From contig NZ_JAHUWN010000028.1 of the NCBI RefSeq assembly GCF_019219025.1, forward strand, positions 1 to 64,000: 64,000 bases of DNA. The letters run 5' to 3'. Of the stretch, positions 55,670-64,000 are shown piece by piece. The notes below the pieces were generated by a model, which did no database searches, was not told the DNA's origin, and saw only the letters and a program-made list of their open reading frames with translations. Origin of the DNA: Bacillus sp. sid0103 (lineage in GTDB: Bacteria > Bacillota > Bacilli > Bacillales_B > DSM-18226). How positions within the stretch are numbered: position 1 is the first letter of the stretch; each line of letters starts with the position of its first letter. Position numbers and translations under genes: made by a program.

Positions 55670-56512
55670 TTACTCTTTTCTAAAAAAGCCATAGATATTG
55701 GTAGTTTGGATAATATTCGTAAAGGCATTTGGGTCCACTTCCTTAAGGATTCTTTCTAAATCAAAGAGTTCATAGCGGGTAATAACAACCATCAACATTT
55801 CTCTTGCTTCGTTTGAGAATGCACCTTTTGCAGGGAGAATCGTGATTCCTCTTACAAGCTTTTCTTGTATGGCTTTTTTCATTACATCAGCCTTTTTGGT
55901 AATAATCATTGCAGTGAGTTTTGCATGCCTAGTATGAATGGCGTCAATCACTCTGGTCGAAGTATATAAAGTAACAAGCGTATAAAGGGCTTTTTCCCAG
56001 CCATACAAAAATCCTGCCGTTAAAATTATCACTCCATTTATTACCAACATGTAAGGTCCAATAGGTTTGTCCTTCATTCTCGATAAAACCATTGCAATGA
56101 TATCCACTCCGCCCGTGGAAGCACCCCATTTTAATGTAATCCCGACGCCAACGGCTTGGATAACACCACCAAAAACAGCATTTAGAAGGATATCATTCGA
56201 AACTTGTTTAATTGGTATTAATGTTAAAAATAACGAGGACAGGGCAACACTTATAAAGCTGTAAACTGTAAAGGATTTCCCCACCTTTTTCCAGCCTAAA
56301 ATAGCGACAGGTATATTCAGCAATAATAATAAAAAACCTAGAGAAACATGAATTGGAGTATAGTCACTTAACACCTTTGATAGTAGTTGGGCTATTCCTG
56401 TGAATCCACTTGAATAAATATTGGCCGGAATCAAAAATAAATTCATAGCCAGCGCACCTAAAAATGAACCCGCTGCGACCACTCCTAATTTCTTTGTCTG
56501 GAGCCAAATCAT
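55670..56512 (-). CDS. yitT: YitT family membrane protein (DUF161/DUF2179)
   Basis: This 280-residue protein has five to six helices in residues 10-175 (GSFLGALAMNLFLIPANIYS near the start) and a soluble C-terminal DUF2179 domain with KADVMKKAIQEKLVRGIT and EVDPNAFTNIIQT. It matches B. subtilis YitT, a paralog of YpjC and YvjA. I start at the ATG at 56512, after AAGGGG; a longer frame from 56551 lacks a ribosome site. Function unknown. Confidence 0.9.
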   Translation of the reverse strand: MIWLQTKKLGVVAAGSFLGALAMNLFLIPANIYSSGFTGIAQLLSKVLSDYTPIHVSLGFLLLLLNIPVAILGWKKVGKSFTVYSFISVALSSLFLTLIPIKQVSNDILLNAVFGGVIQAVGVGITLKWGASTGGVDIIAMVLSRMKDKPIGPYMLVINGVIILTAGFLYGWEKALYTLVTLYTSTRVIDAIHTRHAKLTAMIITKKADVMKKAIQEKLVRGITILPAKGAFSNEAREMLMVVITRYELFDLERILKEVDPNAFTNIIQTTNIYGFFRKE

Positions 56513-56635
56513 TTCTATTACCCCTTTTTTAAGAGAATATGAATCCTTCATTATGTTTTCTGTGGTAGATAATTGTATTTTTATTGTGAAACCGATAAAC
56601 TGAAACTATAAATTGTTTGAAAGCAGGTGAGCTAC

Positions 56636-57496
56636 ATGCAGGTACGAATACTGGCTGATAGCGCATGCGATTTACCAAAAGGTTTTTATGAAGAGCATCA
56701 AGTCACATTATTTCCATTAAAAGTTGAAATCAATGGAAAAGAATATGAAGATGTAAAAACAATTGATTCAAACTCCGTTTATGAGACAATCCGAAGCGGA
56801 ATTGTTCCAAAGACATCTCAGGTCTCCCCGCTCTTGTTCGAAGAAGTTTTTACCGAAATGGCTGAAAAAGATGAAGACGGGATATACATAGCATTTTCTT
56901 CAGAATTATCTGGTACATATTCCACTGCTGTTATGATTCTTGACCAAGTGAAGGAAAAATATCCAAGTTTTAATTTAACAATTGTTGATACAAAATGTGC
57001 ATCGTTAGGATCTGGGCTTATCGTGAAAGAAGCAGCGGCTCTGGCTTTAAAAAATACTGGCAAAGAAGAGATTTTAGAAGACGTAATGTTTAGAAGTCAA
57101 CATATGGAACATCTCTTTACGGTTGAAGATTTAGACTATTTAGCAAAGGGCGGCCGTGTTTCAAAAGCATCAGCCTTCCTTGGGGGGTTATTGAATATCA
57201 AACCCATCCTAAATGTTGAAGATGGGAAACTCGTCCCCATTGAAAAAATACGCGGTAAGAAAAAAGTGATGAGACGAATCATCGATATCATGAAGGAACG
57301 CGGCTCGGATATGGAAAAGCAAGTAATTGGAATCAGCCAAGCGGATTGTGATGAAACTGCGGCAGAAATGAAAGCGATGATTGAAGAAGAATTCCATCCT
57401 ATTGAAGTTATGATTACATCAATAGGATCAGCCATAGGATCCCATACAGGTGCAGGAACAATCGCCATTTTTTTCTTAAACAAAATTCCATCATAA
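56636..57496 (+). CDS. DegV family fatty-acid-binding protein (YitS)
   Basis: This 286-residue protein has the DegV start (VRILADSACDLPKG), the lipid pocket segment TSQVSPLLFEEVF, and the GSAIGSHTGAGTIAIFF end. DegV (FakB-like) proteins hold fatty acids for FakA kinase. The ATG at 56636 follows AGGTGA. It is divergent from yitT as in B. subtilis. FakA is not in the window. Confidence 0.92.
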   Translation: MQVRILADSACDLPKGFYEEHQVTLFPLKVEINGKEYEDVKTIDSNSVYETIRSGIVPKTSQVSPLLFEEVFTEMAEKDEDGIYIAFSSELSGTYSTAVMILDQVKEKYPSFNLTIVDTKCASLGSGLIVKEAAALALKNTGKEEILEDVMFRSQHMEHLFTVEDLDYLAKGGRVSKASAFLGGLLNIKPILNVEDGKLVPIEKIRGKKKVMRRIIDIMKERGSDMEKQVIGISQADCDETAAEMKAMIEEEFHPIEVMITSIGSAIGSHTGAGTIAIFFLNKIPS

Positions 57497-57539
57497 AAGA
57501 AGGTTTTGATAAAGCTCATTGATAATTTTGCCCTTATGT

Positions 57540-57579
57540 TGATTGGAGCGGAAATCAACAGGCACACTAAACAGAGCGT
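57540..57579. repeat. Remnant of the family A repeat
   Basis: TTGGAGCGG-AAATCAACAGG then ACACTAAACAGAG matches the right end of the 46447-46630 element with several substitutions. It is a degraded end fragment. Confidence 0.55.
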
Positions 57580-57580
57580 A

Positions 57581-57615
57581 AAAAAATGAGTGGGGATTAT
57601 ACCTCACTCATTTTT
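57581..57615. terminator. Bidirectional terminator between degV and the 43-residue gene
   Basis: AAAAATGAGTGAGG-type arms form a hairpin with A- and T-runs on both sides. Confidence 0.85.
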
Positions 57616-57620
57616 CAACT

Positions 57621-57752
57621 CTAGTTATGGTCCGTCTTCTTGGAGTATTGATTTTTTCCAGCCTGACGATTTTTTTCGCGCATCATATTCTTTTCATGGC
57701 GAAGGGCATTATTGTCTTTCGCTTTTTTATCATTGTCTGAAGTATGCGGCAT
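57621..57752 (-). CDS. DUF3941-like small protein, 43 residues
   Basis: The product starts MPHTSDNDKKAKDNNALRH and continues MMREKNRQAGKNQYSKKTDHN (quoted in part: MMREKNRQAGKN). It is strongly hydrophilic, rich in asparagine and lysine, and resembles the DUF3941 group of small Bacillaceae proteins. The strong ribosome site AAAGGGG and the ATG at 57752 support it. It is SASP-like in size and charge, but that role is only a guess. Confidence 0.65.
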   Translation of the reverse strand: MPHTSDNDKKAKDNNALRHEKNMMREKNRQAGKNQYSKKTDHN

Positions 57753-57820
57753 AACCTTACCCCTTTCAAATAGATTCACCATTAGTTTCTGTCAATTTGA
57801 AAAGAGTATGTAAAAACACA

Positions 57821-58684
57821 TTAATCTTTCTTCACATATGTCCAGCTGCCCTCTTGGTACACTCTGCCCTCTTTCATTAGTTTTCCAAGCGCTCGTTTAA
57901 AGGCACCTTTGCTTAAGTTGAACCGATCTTTAATATCTTCTGGCATGCTTTTATCGTTATATGGCATGGCACCATTTCTGCTCATCATATACTCATATAT
58001 CCGTTCTGCATCTAAATCCTGTGTTTCTTCTTTCCTTGCCAGTAATGAAACGTTGATCGTTCCATCTTCTTTAACATCAATAATTCGCCCTTCGACTTTT
58101 TCACCGATACGAGGCTCTTGTTGTCGTTGTGACTCATGAATAAATCCTTTAAAACCTTCTATTGTGTAAATCCAACTGCCGACTTTAGCTGTTCGATAAA
58201 TATGTCCTTGCACATTCTTATTAAAATTTGCTCTTGTAGCTTTTACCGAAATGGATTCAATCACCGGGTCACTGGCAAGCTTTGCGTAGAGTAGATAATT
58301 ACTGCTTAACTTTAAAGTAATATAAACTAAATCTCCAGGCTTTGGCCAGACTGATTTATGGACGGGCAAATCATCGATCCCTAACAATATATCCTTTGGA
58401 AGTCCAATATTTATAAAGACACCAATTCGCGGATTTGAGTCTGTAACCTTTACCCAAGCATAACGTCCAATCGCTATTTCTGGGATGGTGGTTGAAGCAG
58501 AGATTCGACCTTCCGAATCAACATAAAGGAAAACCTCTACCTCATCATTTTCTTCAAATTCTTGATGGGCTTGATTAAAATGCAGTAATACATCTTCATT
58601 ACCATCTGTTAAAAAATACCCAAACGCAGCTTTCCGGGCTACAGTTAATGTGGTTGTTTGACCAATTAATTCATGTAAAGACAT
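57821..58684 (-). CDS. cvfB: S1 RNA-binding protein CvfB (YitL)
   Basis: This 287-residue protein has three S1-like modules (roughly residues 1-65, 70-135 and 140-215) with a C-terminal winged helix (residues about 220-287, FNLSKGAFKRALGKLMKEG). CvfB affects virulence gene expression in S. aureus; in Bacillus it is YitL, with no settled role. I choose the ATG at 58684, which follows GAGGAG. Confidence 0.88.
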   Translation of the reverse strand: MSLHELIGQTTTLTVARKAAFGYFLTDGNEDVLLHFNQAHQEFEENDEVEVFLYVDSEGRISASTTIPEIAIGRYAWVKVTDSNPRIGVFINIGLPKDILLGIDDLPVHKSVWPKPGDLVYITLKLSSNYLLYAKLASDPVIESISVKATRANFNKNVQGHIYRTAKVGSWIYTIEGFKGFIHESQRQQEPRIGEKVEGRIIDVKEDGTINVSLLARKEETQDLDAERIYEYMMSRNGAMPYNDKSMPEDIKDRFNLSKGAFKRALGKLMKEGRVYQEGSWTYVKKD

Positions 58685-58874
58685 ATATAACTCCTCTTTT
58701 CTTTTCACGGAGAATTAGTTTAGTATTAGGAACGCTCCAGATCATTCGTTGCTGAACAGACGCTTCCTTTTTAAATAGTTGTTTGAACTGCTATATTTTA
58801 CTATAATGTACCCATAAAGGGAAACTTTAGCAGGTATGGTTTTACGATATAGATTTTAAAATGGAGGTTTTGTC

Positions 58875-59366
58875 ATGTCAAAAGATAGCTCATTTGATAT
58901 TGTATCTCAAGTAGACTTGTCTGAAGTATCAAATGCGATTACCCAAACAATGAAAGAAATTGGCACGCGCTATGATTTTAAAGGCAGTAAAAGTGAAGTC
59001 ACACTTGATAAGGAAGAGCTTGTTCTTGTTTCTGATGATGAATATAAAATGGACCAGCTAAAAGATGTTTTATTTAGTAAATTAATGAAACGAGGCGTAC
59101 CAGTTAGAAATCTTGATTACGGGAAAATTGAAAAGGCTTCTGGCGGAACGGTTCGACAACGAGCTAAACTGGTTCAAGGTATTGATAAGGAAAATGCAAA
59201 AAAAATTAATACCATTATTAAAAATAGCGGTGTCAAAGTAAAAAGCCAGGTTCAGGACGACCAAGTGCGTGTTAGCGGAAAAAGCAGGGATGATTTACAA
59301 AAAATTATCTCACTTGTCCGTGAAGCGGACTTAACCGTGGATGTCCAATTTATTAATTATCGATAA
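58875..59366 (+). CDS. YajQ family nucleotide-binding protein (YitK)
   Basis: This 163-residue protein has the two-domain YajQ fold, with [18 protein letters not shown] at the start and GTRYDFKGS, and a late [12 protein letters not shown] segment. YajQ proteins bind tRNA, GTP or cyclic di-GMP in various species. Length matches (163). A GGAGG site is present. It is divergent from cvfB, as yitK-yitL are in B. subtilis. Confidence 0.93.
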   Translation: MSKDSSFDIVSQVDLSEVSNAITQTMKEIGTRYDFKGSKSEVTLDKEELVLVSDDEYKMDQLKDVLFSKLMKRGVPVRNLDYGKIEKASGGTVRQRAKLVQGIDKENAKKINTIIKNSGVKVKSQVQDDQVRVSGKSRDDLQKIISLVREADLTVDVQFINYR

Positions 59367-59370
59367 TGGA

Positions 59371-59405
59371 AAGGCGAAGGGATATAAATCCTTTCGCTTT
59401 TTTTA
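59371..59405 (+). terminator. Terminator of yajQ
   Basis: GCGAAGGGAT and ATCCTTTCGC form a stem over ATAA followed by seven T. Confidence 0.9.
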
Positions 59406-59478
59406 TTATCTTTATTTTTCATAATTTGACCCATTTATCTAAAACTAATATCGAGTAAACACTTGGAGGTTTTAGGAA

Positions 59479-60351
59479 ATGAGCAACAATCAAAATCAAC
59501 AAAAGAAGACCTTTCCAGCACAGCACCAAAATCATCAGCCTGGAATAGAAAGTGAAATGAATCCTCGTCCCGTCTCGGTTGATCCCAATTATAAAGCTGG
59601 GGGTAAATTAGCTGGGAAAGCAGCGATTATTACTGGTGGCGACAGTGGAATAGGCAAATCTGTTGCTATTTATTTTGCCAAAGAAGGGGCAGATGTAGCA
59701 ATTGTCTATCTAGAAGAGCATCAAGATGCAGAAGAAACAAAGCAATTAATTGAAGCCGAAGGACGAAGATGTTTACTTTATTCAGGTGACATTGGCAATG
59801 AAGATTTTTGTAAGGAGACCGTAAATAAGATTCATACTGAATTTGGCAGGGTCGATATCCTAGTAAATAATGCAGCTGAACAACATCCGCAAAAAAGTTT
59901 GTTATCGATTACTTCGCAACAATTGGAAAAGACGTTCCGAACAAACATATTCTCCTTTTTCTACATGACGAAAATGGTCCTGCCATTTTTAAAAAAAGGG
60001 GCATCGATCATTAATACATCTTCCATTACGGCTTACAAGGGGAATGAACAGTTATTGGACTATTCCGCCACAAAGGGAGCAATCGTTTCCTTTACCCGCT
60101 CCCTAGCGCTGTCCCTCGCACCTCAAGGAATTCGCGTTAACGGTGTGGCGCCAGGTCCAATTTGGACACCGCTGATCCCTTCTACTTTTCCTGCAGACCA
60201 GGTTGCTACGTTTGGTTCTAATACGGCAATGGGTAGAGCAGGAGAGCCCTATGAATTAGCAGCTAGCTATGTTTTCCTTGCCTCAGATGACTCCTCCTAT
60301 GTCAGTGGGCAAATGATTCATGTAAATGGCGGGGAAATTATCAATGGATAA
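59479..60351 (+). CDS. SDR family oxidoreductase, YdaD/YhxC type
   Basis: This 290-residue protein has a disordered N-terminus (NQNQQKKTFPAQHQNHQPG), then a classical SDR: TGGDSGIGKSVA near residue 53, NNAAEQ, catalytic serine in SSITAY, YSATKGAI (Y-x3-K) and the PGPIWTPLIPST tail. The long N-terminal extension marks the YdaD (GS39)/YhxC subgroup, general stress proteins in B. subtilis. The substrate is unknown. I see no clear sigma-B promoter. It is followed by a family B repeat. Confidence 0.88.
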   Translation: MSNNQNQQKKTFPAQHQNHQPGIESEMNPRPVSVDPNYKAGGKLAGKAAIITGGDSGIGKSVAIYFAKEGADVAIVYLEEHQDAEETKQLIEAEGRRCLLYSGDIGNEDFCKETVNKIHTEFGRVDILVNNAAEQHPQKSLLSITSQQLEKTFRTNIFSFFYMTKMVLPFLKKGASIINTSSITAYKGNEQLLDYSATKGAIVSFTRSLALSLAPQGIRVNGVAPGPIWTPLIPSTFPADQVATFGSNTAMGRAGEPYELAASYVFLASDDSSYVSGQMIHVNGGEIING

Positions 60352-60354
60352 GAA

Positions 60355-60507
60355 AAGCGCAAGCGCCCTGTTCAGCGGCGTATAGCCTGGAGCGCTCCAA
60401 CTGAGATAAAGGAAACACGAAGAGCCGAAGGCGATTCGATGTTGACTTATCGTAGGGCGGAGAGCGAAGGACATTAGCCGCTAGGGCGCTGGAGCTAGAC
60501 AGTTATC
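60355..60507. repeat. Intergenic repeat, family B copy 2
   Basis: This copy runs AAGCGCAAGCGCCC to GGAGCTAGACAG and matches the inverse of 5299-5400, with about 50 extra bases in the middle (GCCGAAGGCGATTCGATG). It contains many short inverted segments and encodes nothing. Confidence 0.75.
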
Positions 60508-60542
60508 TAAGTTCAAAAACCTATACTTTGTTATCACTCAAA

Positions 60543-60573
60543 AAAATGTCGGGGAAAGCCCCCGACATTTTAT
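60543..60573 (-). terminator. Terminator after the amylase-fold gene
   Basis: AAAATGTCGGGG and CCCCGACATTTT form a strong stem; the minus strand side ends in TTTTTTG. Confidence 0.85.
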
Positions 60574-62087
60574 CGCTTGTTTTTTCTTAATTTAAGTATA
60601 AATAGCATAAATAACAGGTAAACAACAACTAAGCCTGCAATTAATGGAATATTGATGCCGCTTTTCTCAGCTACAACGTAGACTTCGGAATTATCCCGAT
60701 CGAGAATAATCATATATTTATTATCATCACTTTTAACTTTATCACCTGCAAGCAAACCTCTCAGTTCTTTTCCACCTTCAATCTGATCGGTGGTTAACGT
60801 AACACTTTGAGACTTGCTTGAATTATTGATTGCAATAATAGATGTCTCACCTTTATAAACTCGTTTATAGACAACCATTCCCTTTTGATCATAGAGCATT
60901 TCCATTGTGCCCCTTGTCAAGGAAGGAAGTTGGTTCCTTAATTCCCCCACCTTGGTCATATAATCAATTAGTTCCTTTTCAGCCCTGAAACTCATTTGTC
61001 CGCGGTTATCAGGAATTCCTCCTCCATTTAAAGCAATTTCCGTCCCATAATAAATGATGGGGATTCCGGGGGTGCTATAAAGGTACAATAATGCTGTTTT
61101 CCAGCGAGATCCTGGGAATTGTTTCTTTGCGACAATATCACTTGTAAATCTTGATGTATATTCGTTATCCAAAAAATTAGCCCTTAAAAAGGAGTCCTGT
61201 TTATTATCGCCATCGGAATAAAGTGTGCTGAATGACTGATCCGTACTTGCAAATGTCTTTCGTAACTTTTCACTGTACTGATAAGTAATTACACTGTCTA
61301 TCCCTGCACCTTTATATTCTTGTAAATGTATCGAAGCATTGTTGGACATTACACCTAATAGGAAGAAGTCCTTCTTTTCCTTCTTTACTTCAGTTGAAAA
61401 ATCAGTCCAAAAGCTGATTGGAACCATGTTTACCTCTGGTAAACTTAGCCCATCAATATCTGTTTTATTAATCCACCATTTTGCAGTATCTATTAAGTAT
61501 TTTTTTACTTCGGGGTTGTCCTGATTAAGATCAGGCAATCCATCAATCCAACCTTTCTCAAGTTCATTTTGATTTCCAGTTTCAGAGGTGATATCCTGTT
61601 TTGCATGAAACCAATCCTTCTTGCTGGAATCACTTAGCCAAGGATGGTCCGTCGCTACATTATTTGTGACATAATCAATCAATACCTTCATCTTTCGTTT
61701 ATGTGCCTCTTTTACTAACATTTGAAAAGACTTCATAGTGCCAAAATGTTCATCTACTTTGTAAAAATCCTTTACCCAATAGCCGTGATAGCCATTTTTG
61801 GCATTATCAAAAATAGGGGTTAATCGAAGCGCAGTAAATCCCATGTCATGTATGTAATCTAACTTATCAATGATTCCTTTAATATCTCCGCCATTATACG
61901 CTAAAGGATCTTTTCCATTAACATCAGCATCATTATTTCGATCTCCATCGTTAAAACGATCTATCATGATGGAATAAATCGATTCATCCTGCCATAAGCG
62001 GTCTTCCTTTTTCACCGCTGCATGTGCAGAAATCGATGAATTTAGTAATAAAAACAAGATTAAAATAAATGGTGTAATTTTTTTCAT
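60570..62087 (-). CDS. Membrane-anchored GH13 amylase-fold protein, probably catalytically dead
   Basis: This 505-residue protein has a signal peptide (to about residue 24, ISAHA), a GH13 barrel from about residue 30 (SIYSIMIDRFNDGD), a C-terminal all-beta domain, and a final membrane helix (IAGLVVVYLLFMLFILKL) with a KNKR tail. So it is exported but held in the membrane. The fold is plain, but all key residues are replaced: region I has NN for NH (DYVTNN), region II has DGLSLP for DGxRxD, region III has LLGVM for GE, and region IV has DNEY for NHD. The nucleophile, acid/base and transition-state acids are therefore absent. No frameshift or stop is seen, so it seems maintained as a non-catalytic protein, perhaps glycan-binding. 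Confidence 0.85.
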   Translation of the reverse strand: MKKITPFILILFLLLNSSISAHAAVKKEDRLWQDESIYSIMIDRFNDGDRNNDADVNGKDPLAYNGGDIKGIIDKLDYIHDMGFTALRLTPIFDNAKNGYHGYWVKDFYKVDEHFGTMKSFQMLVKEAHKRKMKVLIDYVTNNVATDHPWLSDSSKKDWFHAKQDITSETGNQNELEKGWIDGLPDLNQDNPEVKKYLIDTAKWWINKTDIDGLSLPEVNMVPISFWTDFSTEVKKEKKDFFLLGVMSNNASIHLQEYKGAGIDSVITYQYSEKLRKTFASTDQSFSTLYSDGDNKQDSFLRANFLDNEYTSRFTSDIVAKKQFPGSRWKTALLYLYSTPGIPIIYYGTEIALNGGGIPDNRGQMSFRAEKELIDYMTKVGELRNQLPSLTRGTMEMLYDQKGMVVYKRVYKGETSIIAINNSSKSQSVTLTTDQIEGGKELRGLLAGDKVKSDDNKYMIILDRDNSEVYVVAEKSGINIPLIAGLVVVYLLFMLFILKLRKNKR

Positions 62088-62199
62088 ATCGTTATTTCCT
62101 CCTCTAAAAAAGGGAAGAGGATATCCTCTTCCCTACACTATTTTAATCGAATCAAGTTTTTATTCCAAATTTAAATTTCGATCCTTCTGAAATTCATGC

Positions 62200-64000
62200 C
62201 TAATTTACAATATTAATATTGTAATCCTTAAACCATGTGTGTAGTTGCACAAGATACGCCAATAACTGAGGCCCTGTCATCAATTGGCCAAACCAAGGTT
62301 CTTGAAATGAATTTCCACCAGATTTGACGATAGTTTCAAGTTGATCTTTATTAAAAAATTCATGCAGGACCGAGGATTTATCCTGTAATATATGCTCCAC
62401 CAGTTTTTGAACCGCAACGGTGTAAGCCGGATTATGTGTCTTTGGATACGGGCTTTTCTTACGATACAATACTTCCTCCGGTAAAATACCTTCAAATGCT
62501 TTTCGGAGAATGCCCTTTTCCCTGCCACGATGCATTTTGATCTCCCACGGGATATTCCACACATATTCGACGAGGCGGTGGTCAGCAAAAGGAACCCTAA
62601 CTTCCAAACTAGCTCCCATACTCATTCGATCCTTGCGGTCAAGCAATGTGGTCATAAAACTAATCATATTAATATAAAATAATTCTCTACGCTTTGATTC
62701 TTCGTCGCTCTCACCATCTAACCTTGGTGTTTCGGAAATCGTTTGATAATATTTTTCCATTACATAATCATTTAATTTTAGTTTTTCCTGCCAGTGTAAT
62801 TTCAATAAATTATGTCGTTCTGATAGGGAACGCATCCACGGAAACCCTGGACGTTCTAAGTCTTGTTTGCGATGAAACCAAGGGTATCCCCCGAATATTT
62901 CATCTGCACATTCACCTGACAGGCTGACGACAAAATCCTGTTTTATTTCTTTGCAAAACCAAAGTAACGAGGAATCCACATCAGCCATTCCTGGAAGGTC
63001 CCTAACATGGGTCGCTTCCACCAAATCATTGACCAACTGTTGTTGTGAAATGATTTTGGTATGGTGGAATGTCTTATATTTATCGGTGATCATTTGAATA
63101 AATTTTCCATCAGCATCTGGTTGGAATTCCGTTGAGGAAAAATATTTGTCATTTCCCTCATAGTCAATAGAATAGGTGTGAAGCTGACCTTTGTTTTGTT
63201 CTTGGAACCCCTTAGCTGCTATTGCTGTGATGATGCTCGAATCCAACCCGCCTGACAAAAATGTACTTAGTGGAACATCCGAAACAAGCTGTCTTGTAAC
63301 AGCATCGGTAACTAAATAGCGAACCTTTTCAGCTGTCTCCTCTACACTGTCCTTATGTTTTTCACTTTTTACATTCCAATAGCGCCAAATTTTCAGACCA
63401 TTTTTTGAAAATGTTAAAGCATGCGCTGGTCTTAGTTCACTTATTCCTTTAAACACACCAGATCCGGGTGACCTTGAAGGGCCAACTCCAAAGATCTCTG
63501 CAAGACCTTCTTGGTCGATTTCAGTTTTCACTTCAGGATGGGCTAAAATCGCTTTGATTTCAGATGCAAATAAAAGACCTTCCTGGTGTTCTCTAAAAAA
63601 TAGCGGTTTTACCCCTAAGCGGTCGCGTCCAATAAAGAGCTGTTCCTTCTTGCTATCCCAAACTGCAAAAGCATAAATTCCATTCAAATGATTGACACAC
63701 TCTTCCGCCCATTCTATATAGGCAGATAATAGAACTTCTGTATCAGAATGACCTTTAAATGAATATCCTTTAGTATGGAGAACTTTGCGGATATCTTCTG
63801 TATTATACAATTCCCCATTGTAGCAAATTGTGTAATTATATCCGTCTTTTTGTTTGGACATTGGCTGTCTTCCCCCTTCAGGGTCAACAACAATAAGTCT
63901 TTTATGGCCAAAAGCAACATTTGCATCAGACCAGATGTTGGTTTCATCAGGGCCTCTTTTTGCCAGTGTATTTGTCATTTTCGTCAGTGTATCGCCTTCG
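62200..64000 (-). CDS. asnO: Asparagine synthetase (glutamine-hydrolysing), 5' end beyond the window
   Basis: This enzyme makes asparagine from aspartate, ATP and glutamine. The frame is open to the right edge, so the first residues, including the catalytic cysteine 2, are outside. About 600 residues are visible: the glutaminase part (AKRGPDETNIW, YNGELYN), then the synthetase domain with the PP-loop SGGLDSS near residue 245 of the visible part, SLSGECADEIFGG, and DRMSMGASLEVRVPF. Size and late part fit the 600-plus-residue AsnO/AsnB group of Bacillus, where asnO is sporulation-linked; the symbol is tentative. Other members are asnB and asnH. Confidence 0.88.
   Translation of the reverse strand, partial: EGDTLTKMTNTLAKRGPDETNIWSDANVAFGHKRLIVVDPEGGRQPMSKQKDGYNYTICYNGELYNTEDIRKVLHTKGYSFKGHSDTEVLLSAYIEWAEECVNHLNGIYAFAVWDSKKEQLFIGRDRLGVKPLFFREHQEGLLFASEIKAILAHPEVKTEIDQEGLAEIFGVGPSRSPGSGVFKGISELRPAHALTFSKNGLKIWRYWNVKSEKHKDSVEETAEKVRYLVTDAVTRQLVSDVPLSTFLSGGLDSSIITAIAAKGFQEQNKGQLHTYSIDYEGNDKYFSSTEFQPDADGKFIQMITDKYKTFHHTKIISQQQLVNDLVEATHVRDLPGMADVDSSLLWFCKEIKQDFVVSLSGECADEIFGGYPWFHRKQDLERPGFPWMRSLSERHNLLKLHWQEKLKLNDYVMEKYYQTISETPRLDGESDEESKRRELFYINMISFMTTLLDRKDRMSMGASLEVRVPFADHRLVEYVWNIPWEIKMHRGREKGILRKAFEGILPEEVLYRKKSPYPKTHNPAYTVAVQKLVEHILQDKSSVLHEFFNKDQLETIVKSGGNSFQEPWFGQLMTGPQLLAYLVQLHTWFKDYNINIVN

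Overview
The window looks like the chromosome of an endospore-forming, low-GC member of the Bacillaceae (Bacillus sensu lato; a genus such as Neobacillus is only a guess). Evidence: spore coat and germination genes (cotO, cotY/cotZ-like, spoVIF, spoVA), mecA/spx/spxH, a T-box in front of trpS, FapR operators at the fab genes, a CtsR operator at clpB, and gene order matching the yjc-yjb-yja and yit regions of B. subtilis 168. Both ends are cut: two codons of a gene remain at the left edge, and the 5' end of an asnO-like gene is lost at the right. No tRNA, rRNA, prophage, transposase or CRISPR array was seen.

Layout. 1-5.2 kb holds sporulation genes: spoVIF, a YjcZ-type peptide, an accessory spoVAC-AD-AEb operon led by a YhcN/YlaJ-like lipoprotein, yjcA, a CotY/CotZ protein and cotO. 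5.4-20.7 kb is the yjb housekeeping and stress block: fabI, an antiporter, prpE, a pseudouridine synthase, nadF, relQ, yjbL, yjbK, a truncated globin, spxH, pepF, coiA, cls, mecA and spx. 21.5-36.3 kb carries two complete oligopeptide ABC importers (oppABCDF and appDFABC) flanking a T-box-controlled trpS and yjbA. 36.4-45.5 kb holds yjaZ, fabF-fabH, comZ, yjaV, yjaU, yjzD, clpB and yjzC.

45.7-54.1 kb is an anaerobic or redox block: two FNR-type regulators with C-terminal Fe-S cysteine motifs, ywiC, the molybdenum-cofactor genes mobB, moeA and moaA, the Fe-S repair protein Ric, a radical SAM/SPASM enzyme and a YitW/PaaD-type protein. Three of these genes (ywiC, ric and the radical SAM gene) have an FNR-like palindrome placed 41.5 bp from the start predicted by a good -10 box. 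A fourth, perfect palindrome lies at 14.1 kb, overlapping a promoter in front of an undescribed 57-residue membrane protein.

54.3-64 kb is the yit-like block (yitU, small proteins, yitT, degV, cvfB, yajQ, a stress-type SDR), then a membrane-anchored GH13 protein that appears to have lost every catalytic residue, and an asparagine synthetase. Three families of short repeats are scattered between genes; one copy has terminal inverted repeats and an 8-bp target duplication. The best candidates for new biology are the dead amylase-fold protein, the FNR-linked radical SAM gene and the FNR-box small membrane protein.
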